Assembly (NCBI GenBank): GCA_023393485.1
Contig: JAEWLD010000237.1
Span: forward strand, 1-6,441
Length of the DNA stretch: 6,441 bases
Origin: Bacteroidota bacterium
GTDB taxonomy: Bacteria; Bacteroidota; Bacteroidia; Flavobacteriales; Flavobacteriaceae
Reading direction: 5' to 3'
The first letter of the stretch is position 1; the number at the start of each line of letters is the position of its first letter. The notes below the pieces were generated by a model. It was not told the origin of the DNA, ran no database searches, and saw only the letters and a program-made list of their open reading frames with translations. Shown here in pieces: positions 1-5,901 of this stretch. Position numbers and translations under genes: made by a program.

Positions 1-642
1 AAACAAATGCTCGACGACCAGGTGCCGCTGATCGGGTTTGCGGGCTCGCCATGGACGATCTTCTGTTACGCGGTTGAAGGCAAAGGCTCGAAGAGTTTCG
101 ATACAGCGAAGGGTTTCTGTTTCCAGCATCCCGAAGCTGCACATGCGCTTTTGCAAAAAATTGCCGATACGACCATCGCTTATCTGAAGCGGAAAGTCGA
201 ATCAGGAGTCAATGCTGTGCAGATTTTTGACTCCTGGGGCGGCATGCTCTCGCCTGTCGATTATCAGGAATTTTCATGGCAATACATCAATCAGATCGTT
301 GAAGCGCTCGCGCCCAAAACCCACGTGATCGTCTTCGGGAAAGGCTGTTGGTTCGCGCTTAATGAAATGGGCAAATCGAAAGCGTCGGCACTTGGCGTTG
401 ACTGGACTTGTTCGCCGCGAAATGCGAGATATTTATCCGGCGGACAGATTACGCTACAGGGCAATTTCGATCCGTCGCGACTGCTGTCGCCAATTCCCGA
501 AATCAGGAAAATGGTCAAACAGATGATTGACGAATTCGGCAAAGACCGCTATATCGTCAATCTCGGCCACGGCATTTTGCCAAACATTCCGGTTGATCAC
601 GCGAAAGCATTCATTGACGCGGTAAAAGAATATAATAGTTAA
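1..642 (+). CDS. hemE: Uroporphyrinogen decarboxylase, C-terminal part (5' end outside window)
   Basis: HemE removes four acetate carboxyl groups from uroporphyrinogen III to give coproporphyrinogen III, in the cytoplasm. The reading frame is open from base 1, so the gene begins upstream. The 213 visible codons correspond to roughly the last two thirds of a family that is usually about 340 residues long. Visible family signatures are GFAGSPWT (fragment residues 12-19) followed by the active-site tyrosine in FCYAVEG, the substrate-pocket serine in IFDSWGG, GLDWT-like [15 protein letters not shown], and NLGHGI near the C-terminus, whose histidine matches the conserved active-site His of the human enzyme. 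An in-frame ATG at position 7 lies just before the conserved core and is an internal methionine, not the start. The next gene downstream is hemF, which performs the following step, separated by a structured spacer. Identification is by recognised motifs and is very secure. Confidence 0.97.
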   Translation, partial: KQMLDDQVPLIGFAGSPWTIFCYAVEGKGSKSFDTAKGFCFQHPEAAHALLQKIADTTIAYLKRKVESGVNAVQIFDSWGGMLSPVDYQEFSWQYINQIVEALAPKTHVIVFGKGCWFALNEMGKSKASALGVDWTCSPRNARYLSGGQITLQGNFDPSRLLSPIPEIRKMVKQMIDEFGKDRYIVNLGHGILPNIPVDHAKAFIDAVKEYNS

Positions 643-650
643 GGTTTTTT

Positions 651-734
651 GGGCGTGTCCCTGCGGGCCGCGCTTTCCGCTGTATCTTTTTTTCGCAAGC
701 TCAAAAAAGGATGCCGCTCCAATCGCTCACGCGA
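651..734. repeat. Structured intergenic palindromic element between hemE and hemF
   Basis: This GC-rich block fills most of the hemE-hemF spacer and has hierarchical complementarity. The ends pair as GCGTG (653-657) with CACGC (728-732). The centre pairs as atcttttttt (684-693) with aaaaaaggat (703-712), 10 bp with one G-T, around a 9-nt loop cgcaagctc. Inside the left half, GCGG-G-CCGC (663-671) is a small palindrome. The motif ccgct(n)atc occurs in both halves in direct orientation. From memory, similar elements (GGGCGTG... TTTCCGCT... ATGCCGCTCCAATCGCTCACGC) are scattered between genes in many Flavobacterium genomes; that is recollection, not a search. Only one copy is in this window, so its repetitiveness cannot be shown here. 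It could act as a terminator or mRNA-stabilising structure after hemE, or be a passive mobile repeat. Confidence 0.6.
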
Positions 735-746
735 AATCGCACTAAA

Positions 747-1649
747 ATGAAAGATCAGTTTTACCAATACATCCAAAATCTTCAAGACAGCATTTGCGCC
801 GGGCTTGAACAAACCGACGGCGCTGCCAAATTCCGCGAAGATTTATGGACGCGGCCAGAAGGCGGCGGCGGACGGACGCGCGTGATTGAAAATGGTGGTG
901 TCTTTGAAAAAGGCGGCGTCAATATTTCGGCCGTCCACGGGAAATTGCCCGAGGCGATGCAAAAAATGTTCAACGTCGGTGAAGCTGATTTTTTTGCCTG
1001 CGGACTCTCGCTCGTGATCCATCCGAAATCGCCGATGGTGCCGACGGTTCACGCCAACTGGCGCTATTTTGAAATGTATGATGCCGCCGGAAACGTCATT
1101 GACCAGTGGTTCGGCGGCGGCCAGGATTTGACGCCGTATTATTTGTTCGAAGAAGACGCAAAGCACTTTCACTCGGTTTGCAAAACCGCCTGCGATAAGC
1201 ACAATCCGGAGTTTTATCCGAGATTCAAAAAGCAATGCGACGACTATTTCTGGAACGCCCACCGCAACGAATCGCGCGGCATCGGCGGGTTGTTCTTTGA
1301 TTATTGCAAAGCCGAAAACGGAATGACGATGGACAAATGGTATGATTTCGTCACCGAAGTCGGCGATAGTTTCCTTTCGGCCTATTTGCCAATCGTCGAA
1401 AAACGGAAGCATTTACCTTATACAGATGCAAATCGCACCTGGCAGGAAATCCGCCGCGGGCGATATGTCGAATTCAACCTCGTCCACGATAAAGGCACGC
1501 TGTTCGGGCTCAAGACCAACGGCCGTATCGAAAGCATTTTGATGAGTTTGCCGCCGCATGTGCAATGGGTTTATGATTATCATCCTGCGGTTGGAAGCCA
1601 AGAAGCACGATTGGTAAACGTTCTGCAAAACCCTAAAGAATGGATTTGA
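747..1649 (+). CDS. hemF: Oxygen-dependent coproporphyrinogen III oxidase
   Basis: HemF oxidatively decarboxylates two propionates of coproporphyrinogen III to vinyl groups, giving protoporphyrinogen IX and using molecular oxygen, in the cytoplasm. The 300-residue product matches the usual bacterial length (E. coli 299). Visible signatures are GGGGRTRV (39-46), NGGVFEKGGVN (49-59), IHPKSPMVPTVHAN (91-104), WFGGGQDLTPYY (121-132), AHRNESRGIGGLFFD (171-185), RRGRYVEFNLVHDKGTLFGL (236-255) and ESILMSLPP (262-270). The four histidines conserved in E. coli HemF (96, 106, 145, 175) have counterparts at 92, 102, 142 and 172. I start it at 747 rather than the in-frame ATG at 711. The 747 start gives the normal N-terminus MKDQFYQYIQNLQD and has an A-rich leader (actaaaATG), while 711 lies inside the upstream structured repeat. 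Its TGA overlaps the ATG of the next gene by one base. Presence of HemF suggests an aerobic lifestyle. Confidence 0.97.
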   Translation: MKDQFYQYIQNLQDSICAGLEQTDGAAKFREDLWTRPEGGGGRTRVIENGGVFEKGGVNISAVHGKLPEAMQKMFNVGEADFFACGLSLVIHPKSPMVPTVHANWRYFEMYDAAGNVIDQWFGGGQDLTPYYLFEEDAKHFHSVCKTACDKHNPEFYPRFKKQCDDYFWNAHRNESRGIGGLFFDYCKAENGMTMDKWYDFVTEVGDSFLSAYLPIVEKRKHLPYTDANRTWQEIRRGRYVEFNLVHDKGTLFGLKTNGRIESILMSLPPHVQWVYDYHPAVGSQEARLVNVLQNPKEWI

Positions 1650-2686
1650 TGAAAGCAATAAAATTAGCTTCGTTCCTTTTTATTCTTGCCGTCGGCGGCT
1701 GTATGGCGCAACCGACGCAGTTTTATTTTAAGGACAGCGAGATGAAAGGCTTTCCGTCGACGATTACACATTTGGCCAATTATCAGAATATTAAAGACAA
1801 GTTTGGCTATTTTAACATTGATGAAGCCGGCTATAATTCGGTTTTTTTCTCATCGAATGTCGTCGAGACCGGCAATCGCGCATCTTATCGCGGCATGACT
1901 ATCGTTTTGCCGAAAAAACTGACGGTCGAACCTACGTTGTTTCCCAATTATAAACTGACGCTCAACCCTAAATTGGAACAGGGTTACAACAGCAAGCACA
2001 GACTTGGAATCAATACACGGGTCACATCGGTCTACGCTGATTTTGATACCGACGCCGTTGAAATCGAATTTCCGCCGAACATTCTCCTGACAAAGAAAAA
2101 TGGCGCGGCAAAGGCTTTAATCAATCTCGATTACGTAGAATTCCACAGCGACGGCGACCAAAATGAATTTCATGGAATTATTTTTAAAGGAACAAAAAAA
2201 TTCAATCTCGAACCGTCTGTAGTTCCAGAGTCGATCATCACTTCGCTGGCCTTTGAAAATGCCGAGTTTAAATTGATGACAGAAGAAGCATTCCAATTTC
2301 CGGGACTTGTTTTCGAGAACACGCGCCTTTGCCATTTTCTAAGCAAATACGAAGGCGAGATCAAGATGCCGAACCAGTACAAATCGTCAATCCTGCTTAA
2401 GGATGTCGAAGGGAAAATAGCGCTCGCCAAAGAGTTGGACTGCGAGATCCCGGAGCTCTATTTTTTTGACAATTGCATCGCCGGGATTGCAGTTTTTCCG
2501 CTGAAGCAAAAGGAAGAAATCCTTCGGCAGTTCAATGAAATCAAGAAGAATGTGTCTAACCGAAGCCCGCTCAAACTCAAGCCAAACGGTGATTTGCCAT
2601 CGTTTACCGACCGATATAAAAACACCGTTTTCCGCGTAGTCGAGGAATTGAAATCGGTCAAAATGTATTTTCTAATCGTAAAATAA
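1649..2686 (+). CDS. Exported protein of unknown function in the haem operon (possible lipoprotein, LRR-like repeats)
   Basis: I do not recognise this family. The product is 345 residues. It opens with a basic-hydrophobic signal, MKAIKLASFLFILAVGGCMAQ. Cys18 preceded by VGG could be a lipobox, but cleavage after AQ is also plausible, so it should be exported as a lipoprotein or soluble periplasmic protein. No further membrane segment is seen. The second half shows weak repeats of the pattern L-x-F-x-(N/D): SLAFENAEF (199-207), GLVFENTRL (219-227), SILLKDVEG (247-255) and ELYFFDNCI (269-277). They are spaced 20-28 residues apart and resemble degenerate leucine-rich or other beta-solenoid repeats. 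An upstream in-frame ATG (1640) exists, but 1649 overlaps the hemF stop as TGATG, typical of translational coupling, and gives a cleaner signal peptide. hemB follows after 6 bases. Co-transcription with haem genes is likely; a haem-related role is only inference. Confidence 0.85.
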   Translation: MKAIKLASFLFILAVGGCMAQPTQFYFKDSEMKGFPSTITHLANYQNIKDKFGYFNIDEAGYNSVFFSSNVVETGNRASYRGMTIVLPKKLTVEPTLFPNYKLTLNPKLEQGYNSKHRLGINTRVTSVYADFDTDAVEIEFPPNILLTKKNGAAKALINLDYVEFHSDGDQNEFHGIIFKGTKKFNLEPSVVPESIITSLAFENAEFKLMTEEAFQFPGLVFENTRLCHFLSKYEGEIKMPNQYKSSILLKDVEGKIALAKELDCEIPELYFFDNCIAGIAVFPLKQKEEILRQFNEIKKNVSNRSPLKLKPNGDLPSFTDRYKNTVFRVVEELKSVKMYFLIVK

Positions 2687-2692
2687 AAAATT

Positions 2693-3679
2693 ATGTTCAA
2701 TAGAAACAGAAGGTTGCGCGTCAACGAATCCATTCGCTCAATCGTCCGCGAAACGTCATTGTCTCCGCAGGATTTCATGCTTCCGATGTTCGTCGCCGAA
2801 GGCAAAGGCGTGAAAAGCGCGATTCCGTCGATGCCGGGCATTTTTCGCCATTCACTCGATTTGACCATTAAAGAAGTCAAGGAAGCCTGGGATTTAGGTA
2901 TCCGCGCAGTCAATATTTATGTAAAGGTTTCAGAAAGTCTTAAGGACAACACCGGAAAGGAAGCCTGGAACAAAGACGGACTGATGCAGCAAACCATCCG
3001 CGCAATTAAAGATGCGGTTCCGGAAATGGTTGTCATGCCTGACGTAGCACTCGATCCGTATTCAATTTACGGCCACGACGGCATTATCGAAAACGGTTAT
3101 GTTGTCAACGATGCAACGGTCGATGCTTTGACCCGAATGAGTCTATCACATGCCGAAGCGGGAGCCGATTTCGTGGCGCCGTCGGATATGATGGACGGCC
3201 GCGTTTATTCGATTCGCAAAGCGCTTGAAGAAAACGGGCATCACAACGTTGGGATCATGAGTTATTCGGCGAAGTACGCATCGGCTTTTTACGGGCCGTT
3301 TCGCGATGCGCTTGACTCGGCTCCGGTTGACGTGCAAAACATCCCGAAAGACAAAAAAACTTATCAGATGGATTACGCCAATCGCATCGAAGCCATCAAA
3401 GAAGCGCTCGACGATGTGGCCGAAGGCGCCGATATCGTAATGGTAAAACCGGGAATCGCGTATCTGGACATTGTACGCGAAGTGAAAAATGCGGTGAATG
3501 TGCCGGTTTCGGTTTACCACGTTTCGGGCGAATACGCGATGATCAAGGCTGCGGCAGAGCGCGGCTGGCTTGATCATGACAGGATTATGATAGAGCAGCT
3601 GTATTGCATCAAACGGGCTGGCGCAAGTTTGATTTCGACGTACTTCGCGAAAGAAGCTTCCATTTTCCTGAATAGGTAA
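2693..3679 (+). CDS. hemB: Delta-aminolevulinic acid dehydratase (porphobilinogen synthase), Mg-type metal site
   Basis: HemB condenses two 5-aminolevulinate molecules into porphobilinogen, the first common step of tetrapyrrole synthesis, in the cytoplasm, normally as a homo-octamer. The 328-residue length is normal (E. coli about 324). The two catalytic lysines are visible: K194 in MSYSAKYASAFYGPFRDA and K252 in VMVKPG. Other signatures are DFMLPMFV (27-34), ADFVAPSDMMDGR (158-170), YQMDYANR (224-231) and YHVSGEY (275-281). In the metal-site loop (117-130, DVALDPYSIYGHDG) the three cysteines of zinc enzymes are replaced by Ala119, Asp121 and Asp129. This is the Asp-type loop seen in plant and Pseudomonas enzymes that use Mg2+. 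The start has an A/T-rich leader without a Shine-Dalgarno sequence, usual in Bacteroidota. It lies 6 bases after the unknown gene and is probably the last gene of the operon. Confidence 0.97.
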   Translation: MFNRNRRLRVNESIRSIVRETSLSPQDFMLPMFVAEGKGVKSAIPSMPGIFRHSLDLTIKEVKEAWDLGIRAVNIYVKVSESLKDNTGKEAWNKDGLMQQTIRAIKDAVPEMVVMPDVALDPYSIYGHDGIIENGYVVNDATVDALTRMSLSHAEAGADFVAPSDMMDGRVYSIRKALEENGHHNVGIMSYSAKYASAFYGPFRDALDSAPVDVQNIPKDKKTYQMDYANRIEAIKEALDDVAEGADIVMVKPGIAYLDIVREVKNAVNVPVSVYHVSGEYAMIKAAAERGWLDHDRIMIEQLYCIKRAGASLISTYFAKEASIFLNR

Positions 3680-3697
3680 CTTGGGAAGCTTTTTTTG
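3651..3697 (+). terminator. Probable intrinsic terminator overlapping the end of hemB
   Basis: The arm aagaagcttcc (3651-3661) pairs with ggaagcttttt (3684-3694): 11 bp including one G-T, with a 22-nt loop. It is followed by a T-run that reaches 3696. The left arm and the loop lie in the last codons and stop of hemB, so the stem can form only after ribosomes clear the end. The large loop makes it weaker than a canonical terminator, but the position, directly after the last haem gene and before a promoter-bearing spacer, fits. Confidence 0.5.
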
Positions 3698-3801
3698 TCT
3701 TAGCAATAGTACCTGGCAGCCGCTTACTGTCCTGATCTTTATCTCACATGCGAGGAAATATCAGTTGTTGAATAAATAATTTTTGTTACGGTTTTGCCGT
3801 A

Positions 3802-3830
3802 TTTGAATTAAATCTTGGCGGGTAAATTTG
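3802..3830 (+). promoter_or_regulatory. Candidate Bacteroidetes-type promoter for the cytochrome c gene
   Basis: TTTG (3802-3805) and TAAATTTG (3823-3830) are separated by 17 bases. They match the -33 TTG/TTTG and -7 TAnnTTTG elements described for the primary sigma factor of Bacteroidetes, with no mismatch. Transcription would begin near 3836-3840. This gives a leader of about 50 bases that contains the perfect palindrome at 3846-3878. A small stem TACGG-TTTTG-CCGTA (3787-3801) sits just upstream. The rest of the spacer, about 3700-3786, shows no reading frame or structure I can name. Confidence 0.55.
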
Positions 3831-3845
3831 ATAGGCTTTTAGAAC

Positions 3846-3878
3846 AAACCCCAAAGGTTTTCAAAACCTTTGGGGTTT
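3846..3878. repeat. Perfect 16-bp inverted repeat in the leader of the cytochrome c gene
   Basis: The arm aaaccccaaaggtttt (3846-3861) is exactly the reverse complement of aaaacctttggggttt (3863-3878), with a single C between them. The element ends 13 bases before the ATG at 3892. As RNA it would form a strong hairpin close to the ribosome entry region. From memory, palindromes built on CCCCAAAGGTTT/AAACCTTTGGGG are common between genes in Flavobacterium genomes, which suggests a dispersed repeat family; this was not checked by search. It lacks a following T-run on the + strand beyond GGGGTTT, so it is a poor classical terminator. Confidence 0.85.
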
Positions 3879-3891
3879 ACACCCAGAACAA

Positions 3892-4272
3892 ATGAAAATC
3901 CAAATCACCATCTTCATTCTTTTCTTCTTTATTTCCTGCGTCGACAAGAAACCTCAGAAACACAATTCAACTACTTACGAATCCGAGGCACAATCACCGA
4001 TCGACCGAGGCAAAGAACTCTTTGACGGCGCCGGAAACTGCTTCGCATGTCACAAAGAAGACCAGAAGATCGTCGCGCCATCGCTCGTGGAAATCGCGAC
4101 GATCTACAAAAACCAAAATGCAGACATGGTCGAATTTCTCAAAGGCAATCGCAAACCGATTGTTGATCCGTCGCAATATGAGACCATGAAAACCAATTTT
4201 GCGATAACCAGCAACATGACTGACGCCGAATTAAAGGCGCTGGAAACCTATGTCATGAGTTTCGCAAAGTAA
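3892..4272 (+). CDS. Small c-type cytochrome, predicted lipoprotein
   Basis: This is a 126-residue single-haem cytochrome c. The N-terminus is a hydrophobic stretch ending in FFFISC, with Cys16 the likely lipidated residue (the -3 position is Phe, a slightly unusual lipobox), then a polar linker to about residue 35. The haem attachment motif is C50-F-A-C53-H54. The preceding RGKELFDGAGNC and the following APSLVEIA are typical of class I cytochromes. Met99 in YETMKTNF is the probable sixth haem ligand. The C-terminal helix LKALETYVMSF ends the fold. The protein should sit in the periplasm attached to a membrane and carry electrons, but its partner cannot be told from the sequence. It lies after the haem-synthesis operon with its own probable promoter and a palindromic leader. 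The start (aacaaATG) is the only one giving a signal sequence. Confidence 0.93.
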   Translation: MKIQITIFILFFFISCVDKKPQKHNSTTYESEAQSPIDRGKELFDGAGNCFACHKEDQKIVAPSLVEIATIYKNQNADMVEFLKGNRKPIVDPSQYETMKTNFAITSNMTDAELKALETYVMSFAK

Positions 4273-4300
4273 CCTGAGGACAGCTGTTTCAAAAATTTTG

Positions 4301-4308
4301 TATCTTAG
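4301..4308 (+). promoter_or_regulatory. Weak -7-like box before the small secreted protein gene
   Basis: TATCTTAG matches TAnnTTTG at five of its six defined bases and lies 16 bases before the ATG at 4325. I see no good TTG/TTTG box 17-23 bases upstream, so this is tentative. Read-through from the cytochrome gene, only 52 bases away, is an alternative. Confidence 0.3.
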
Positions 4309-4324
4309 GGGGAAGTTTTACACA

Positions 4325-4660
4325 ATGAAAAAGGTAATGTTTTTTGCGTTTTTGCCACTTGCATCCTTTGCGCAGGAAGTTGCATGCCCGCAAAAATCGG
4401 TGCTGTACAGCCGCGAGCTTTTTCCGGAAGCTATGACCGTGCGTCGCGCCATGACGATGTCTTGTTTATCTCCGGGCTGCGTCGATTCAGTAACGACGGT
4501 GAAAATTCAAACACCTGAGCCGCTGAAAATAATGCCAGCCCGTTTCCAGAATTACCAATATTATCCGCTCGATCCGATGCACCAAAGTTTATTTGGCAAC
4601 GACCCATTTCCGGCCACTACAGAGCAAATGGTCAATCATCTCGTTTTTGACCGAAGGTAA
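4325..4660 (+). CDS. Small secreted protein of unknown function, coupled to ogt
   Basis: I do not recognise this 111-residue product. It begins with a clear signal peptide, MKKVMFFAFLPLASFAQ, with likely cleavage after AQ. The mature part of about 94 residues contains three cysteines (21, 47, 52), the last two in SCLSPGCVD. It then has a stretch rich in Pro, Met, Gln and aromatic residues (PLKIMPARFQNYQYYPLDPMHQ, 66-87). No transmembrane segment or catalytic motif is seen. The frame extends upstream to a TTG at 4298, but ATG 4325 directly precedes the signal peptide. The stop overlaps the ogt start as TAATG, so the two are almost certainly translated from one message. The pairing of a secreted protein with a DNA-repair enzyme has no obvious functional logic and may simply be operon packing. 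Confidence 0.8.
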   Translation: MKKVMFFAFLPLASFAQEVACPQKSVLYSRELFPEAMTVRRAMTMSCLSPGCVDSVTTVKIQTPEPLKIMPARFQNYQYYPLDPMHQSLFGNDPFPATTEQMVNHLVFDRR

Positions 4661-5133
4661 TGGAAACAGCATGCATCCAAACGCCGCTCGGAACGTGTGC
4701 CATCAGCGGCGATTCGTTGGGTGTGGCCGTAATCCATGTACTCGATGTTGCCCAACCCGTATCAAAAAAAATTCCTTCCGTATTAAAAGAAGCGGTCTCG
4801 CAAATCAACGAGTATTTTGAAGGCAAACGTACCCAATTTACTTTCCCGATCAATCCTTCAGGAACAGATTTCCAAAAGGCGGTCTGGCAGGAACTGGTAA
4901 AAATCCCGTTCGGGAAAACGGTTTCCTATATGGATATCACAAAAAAGCTGGGCGATGTAAAAGCCATTCGCGCAGTGGCATCGGCTAACGCTAAAAATCC
5001 CTTGTGGATTGTTGTTCCGTGTCATCGCGTAATTGGTTCCGACGGTTCGCTGACCGGATATGCCGGCGGGTTATGGCGAAAAAAATGGCTGCTCGAGCAC
5101 GAAAATCCATCCGCGCAACAAACACTGTTTTAA
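4660..5133 (+). CDS. ogt: Methylated-DNA--[protein]-cysteine S-methyltransferase (O6-alkylguanine-DNA alkyltransferase)
   Basis: This suicide repair enzyme transfers the alkyl group from O6-alkylguanine (and more weakly O4-alkylthymine) in DNA to its own cysteine. The 157-residue product is a normal length for an Ogt-type enzyme without the Ada regulatory domain. An N-terminal alpha/beta part (1-65) is followed by the DNA-binding and active-site domain starting at TDFQKAVWQEL (69-79). FGKTVSY (84-90) carries the conserved tyrosine. AIRAVASANAKNP (102-114) is the recognition-helix and asparagine-hinge segment with the base-extruding arginine R104. VVPCHRVI (118-125) contains the acceptor Cys121. 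LTGYAGGLWRKKWLLEHE (131-148) closes the family signature. The last five residues, QQTLF, resemble a sliding-clamp-binding peptide. The start ATG overlaps the upstream stop by one base. Confidence 0.96.
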   Translation: METACIQTPLGTCAISGDSLGVAVIHVLDVAQPVSKKIPSVLKEAVSQINEYFEGKRTQFTFPINPSGTDFQKAVWQELVKIPFGKTVSYMDITKKLGDVKAIRAVASANAKNPLWIVVPCHRVIGSDGSLTGYAGGLWRKKWLLEHENPSAQQTLF

Positions 5134-5142
5134 AGGAATTTG

Positions 5143-5150
5143 TACATTCG
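5143..5150 (+). promoter_or_regulatory. Weak -7-like box before the lipocalin-like gene
   Basis: TACATTCG matches TAnnTTTG with one mismatch, 19 bases before the ATG at 5170, in the 36-base gap after ogt. It resembles the box at 4301 in sequence and in distance to the start codon. A convincing -33 box is missing, so it may be chance. Confidence 0.3.
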
Positions 5151-5169
5151 TAAGAATTCGAAAAATCAC

Positions 5170-5901
5170 ATGAAAAAAATGGCGTTGATTGCGCTGCTGG
5201 TTTTGGCCGCGCCTACAGGAATTTCCCAAAATTCAAAGCTGATCATCGGCAAATGGGCGTATTCCGATGTTTACGACAAATCCGGAATGGACGAGCAAGG
5301 CCTGCAAATGACCGCAATGCTGTTTGGTCAGCTGACGCTCAGTTTCAGCCCCGACGGCACAATGTTGCTCGCCTTGCGCAAAAAACCCGAGGCCGGAACC
5401 TATACATTCGATAAAACCGACGATAAGACGCTTACGGCAACTTCGGCCAGCGGTAAAGCCATGATCTTCAAAATCATCAGGCTTACCGGTAGCGAATTGA
5501 TTTTTTCCATGGGCGATGCCGGCAGTTTCATCATGAAAAAAGTATCGCCAACGCCCGACGCCGCGCCGGTCGCCGCACCAAAGGTTGCCGCGACAATGAA
5601 GCAGATTTCGGGGAAATGGCACGTCGTGGGAAAAGAAGATCAAAAAAGCGAGCTTGCCGCCGAGTTGCTCAAAGGCTCATTTGTGGATTTTGCGCCCGAC
5701 GGGAAATACAATGCTAAAATCCTTGCCATCGAACAAAGCGGTGCATGGAAGTTTGGCGAAGGCAATACGACGATCATAGTCGATTTGGGTGAAGACGGCA
5801 AAGGCGTTTGGAGCATTTATGCAATTTCGGATTCCGAACTTGTTATGCAGAATGACACATCGACTGCCAAAATTAAATTCAACCGGTCGCAAAAGCCCTA
5901 A
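5170..5901 (+). CDS. Secreted protein with two tandem lipocalin-like repeats
   Basis: The 243-residue product starts with a signal peptide (MKKMALIALLVLAAPTGISQ). It then has two copies of a lipocalin-like beta-rich unit of about 95-100 residues. Copy 1 is residues 24-123 and copy 2 is 144-238, joined by a Pro/Ala-rich linker (126-143). Matching landmarks are IIGKW (25-29) with ISGKW (146-150), SFSPDGTM (58-65) with DFAPDGKY (173-180), and LTGSELIFSM (105-114) with ISDSELVMQN (219-228). The G-K-W opening and the later FxPDG turn are typical of small lipocalin-like domains of Bacteroidota, whose ligands are generally unknown. I cannot name a ligand. The frame reaches back to a TTG at 5140, but the ATG at 5170 sits directly before the signal peptide. 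The next gene starts immediately after the stop, so the two are probably co-transcribed. Confidence 0.85.
   Translation: MKKMALIALLVLAAPTGISQNSKLIIGKWAYSDVYDKSGMDEQGLQMTAMLFGQLTLSFSPDGTMLLALRKKPEAGTYTFDKTDDKTLTATSASGKAMIFKIIRLTGSELIFSMGDAGSFIMKKVSPTPDAAPVAAPKVAATMKQISGKWHVVGKEDQKSELAAELLKGSFVDFAPDGKYNAKILAIEQSGAWKFGEGNTTIIVDLGEDGKGVWSIYAISDSELVMQNDTSTAKIKFNRSQKP

Noticed and set aside
711..746. Upstream in-frame ATG giving a 12-residue N-terminal extension of HemF
   Set aside because: The extension is encoded by the structured repeat element, and the normal HemF N-terminus starts at 747, giving the usual 300-residue length.
843..1412. Long minus-strand open frame opposite hemF (189 residues)
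   Set aside because: It is fully antisense to a strongly conserved gene, has no recognisable motif, and arises from codon bias of the real gene.
2458..2913. Minus-strand open frame across the junction of the unknown gene and hemB
   Set aside because: It overlaps two convincing + strand genes and has no recognisable features.
3146..3706. Long minus-strand open frame opposite hemB (186 residues)
   Set aside because: It is a shadow of hemB, with a His/Arg-rich composition typical of a reversed coding strand and no family features.
3846..3878. The palindrome as the end of an insertion sequence or as an attachment site
   Set aside because: There is no transposase or integrase, no partner copy and no target duplication in the window.
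4593..4820. A 75-residue + strand frame overlapping the small secreted protein and ogt
   Set aside because: It is out of frame with both, and its Arg/Asn-rich product is what a shifted reading of ogt would give. Ogt itself is certain.
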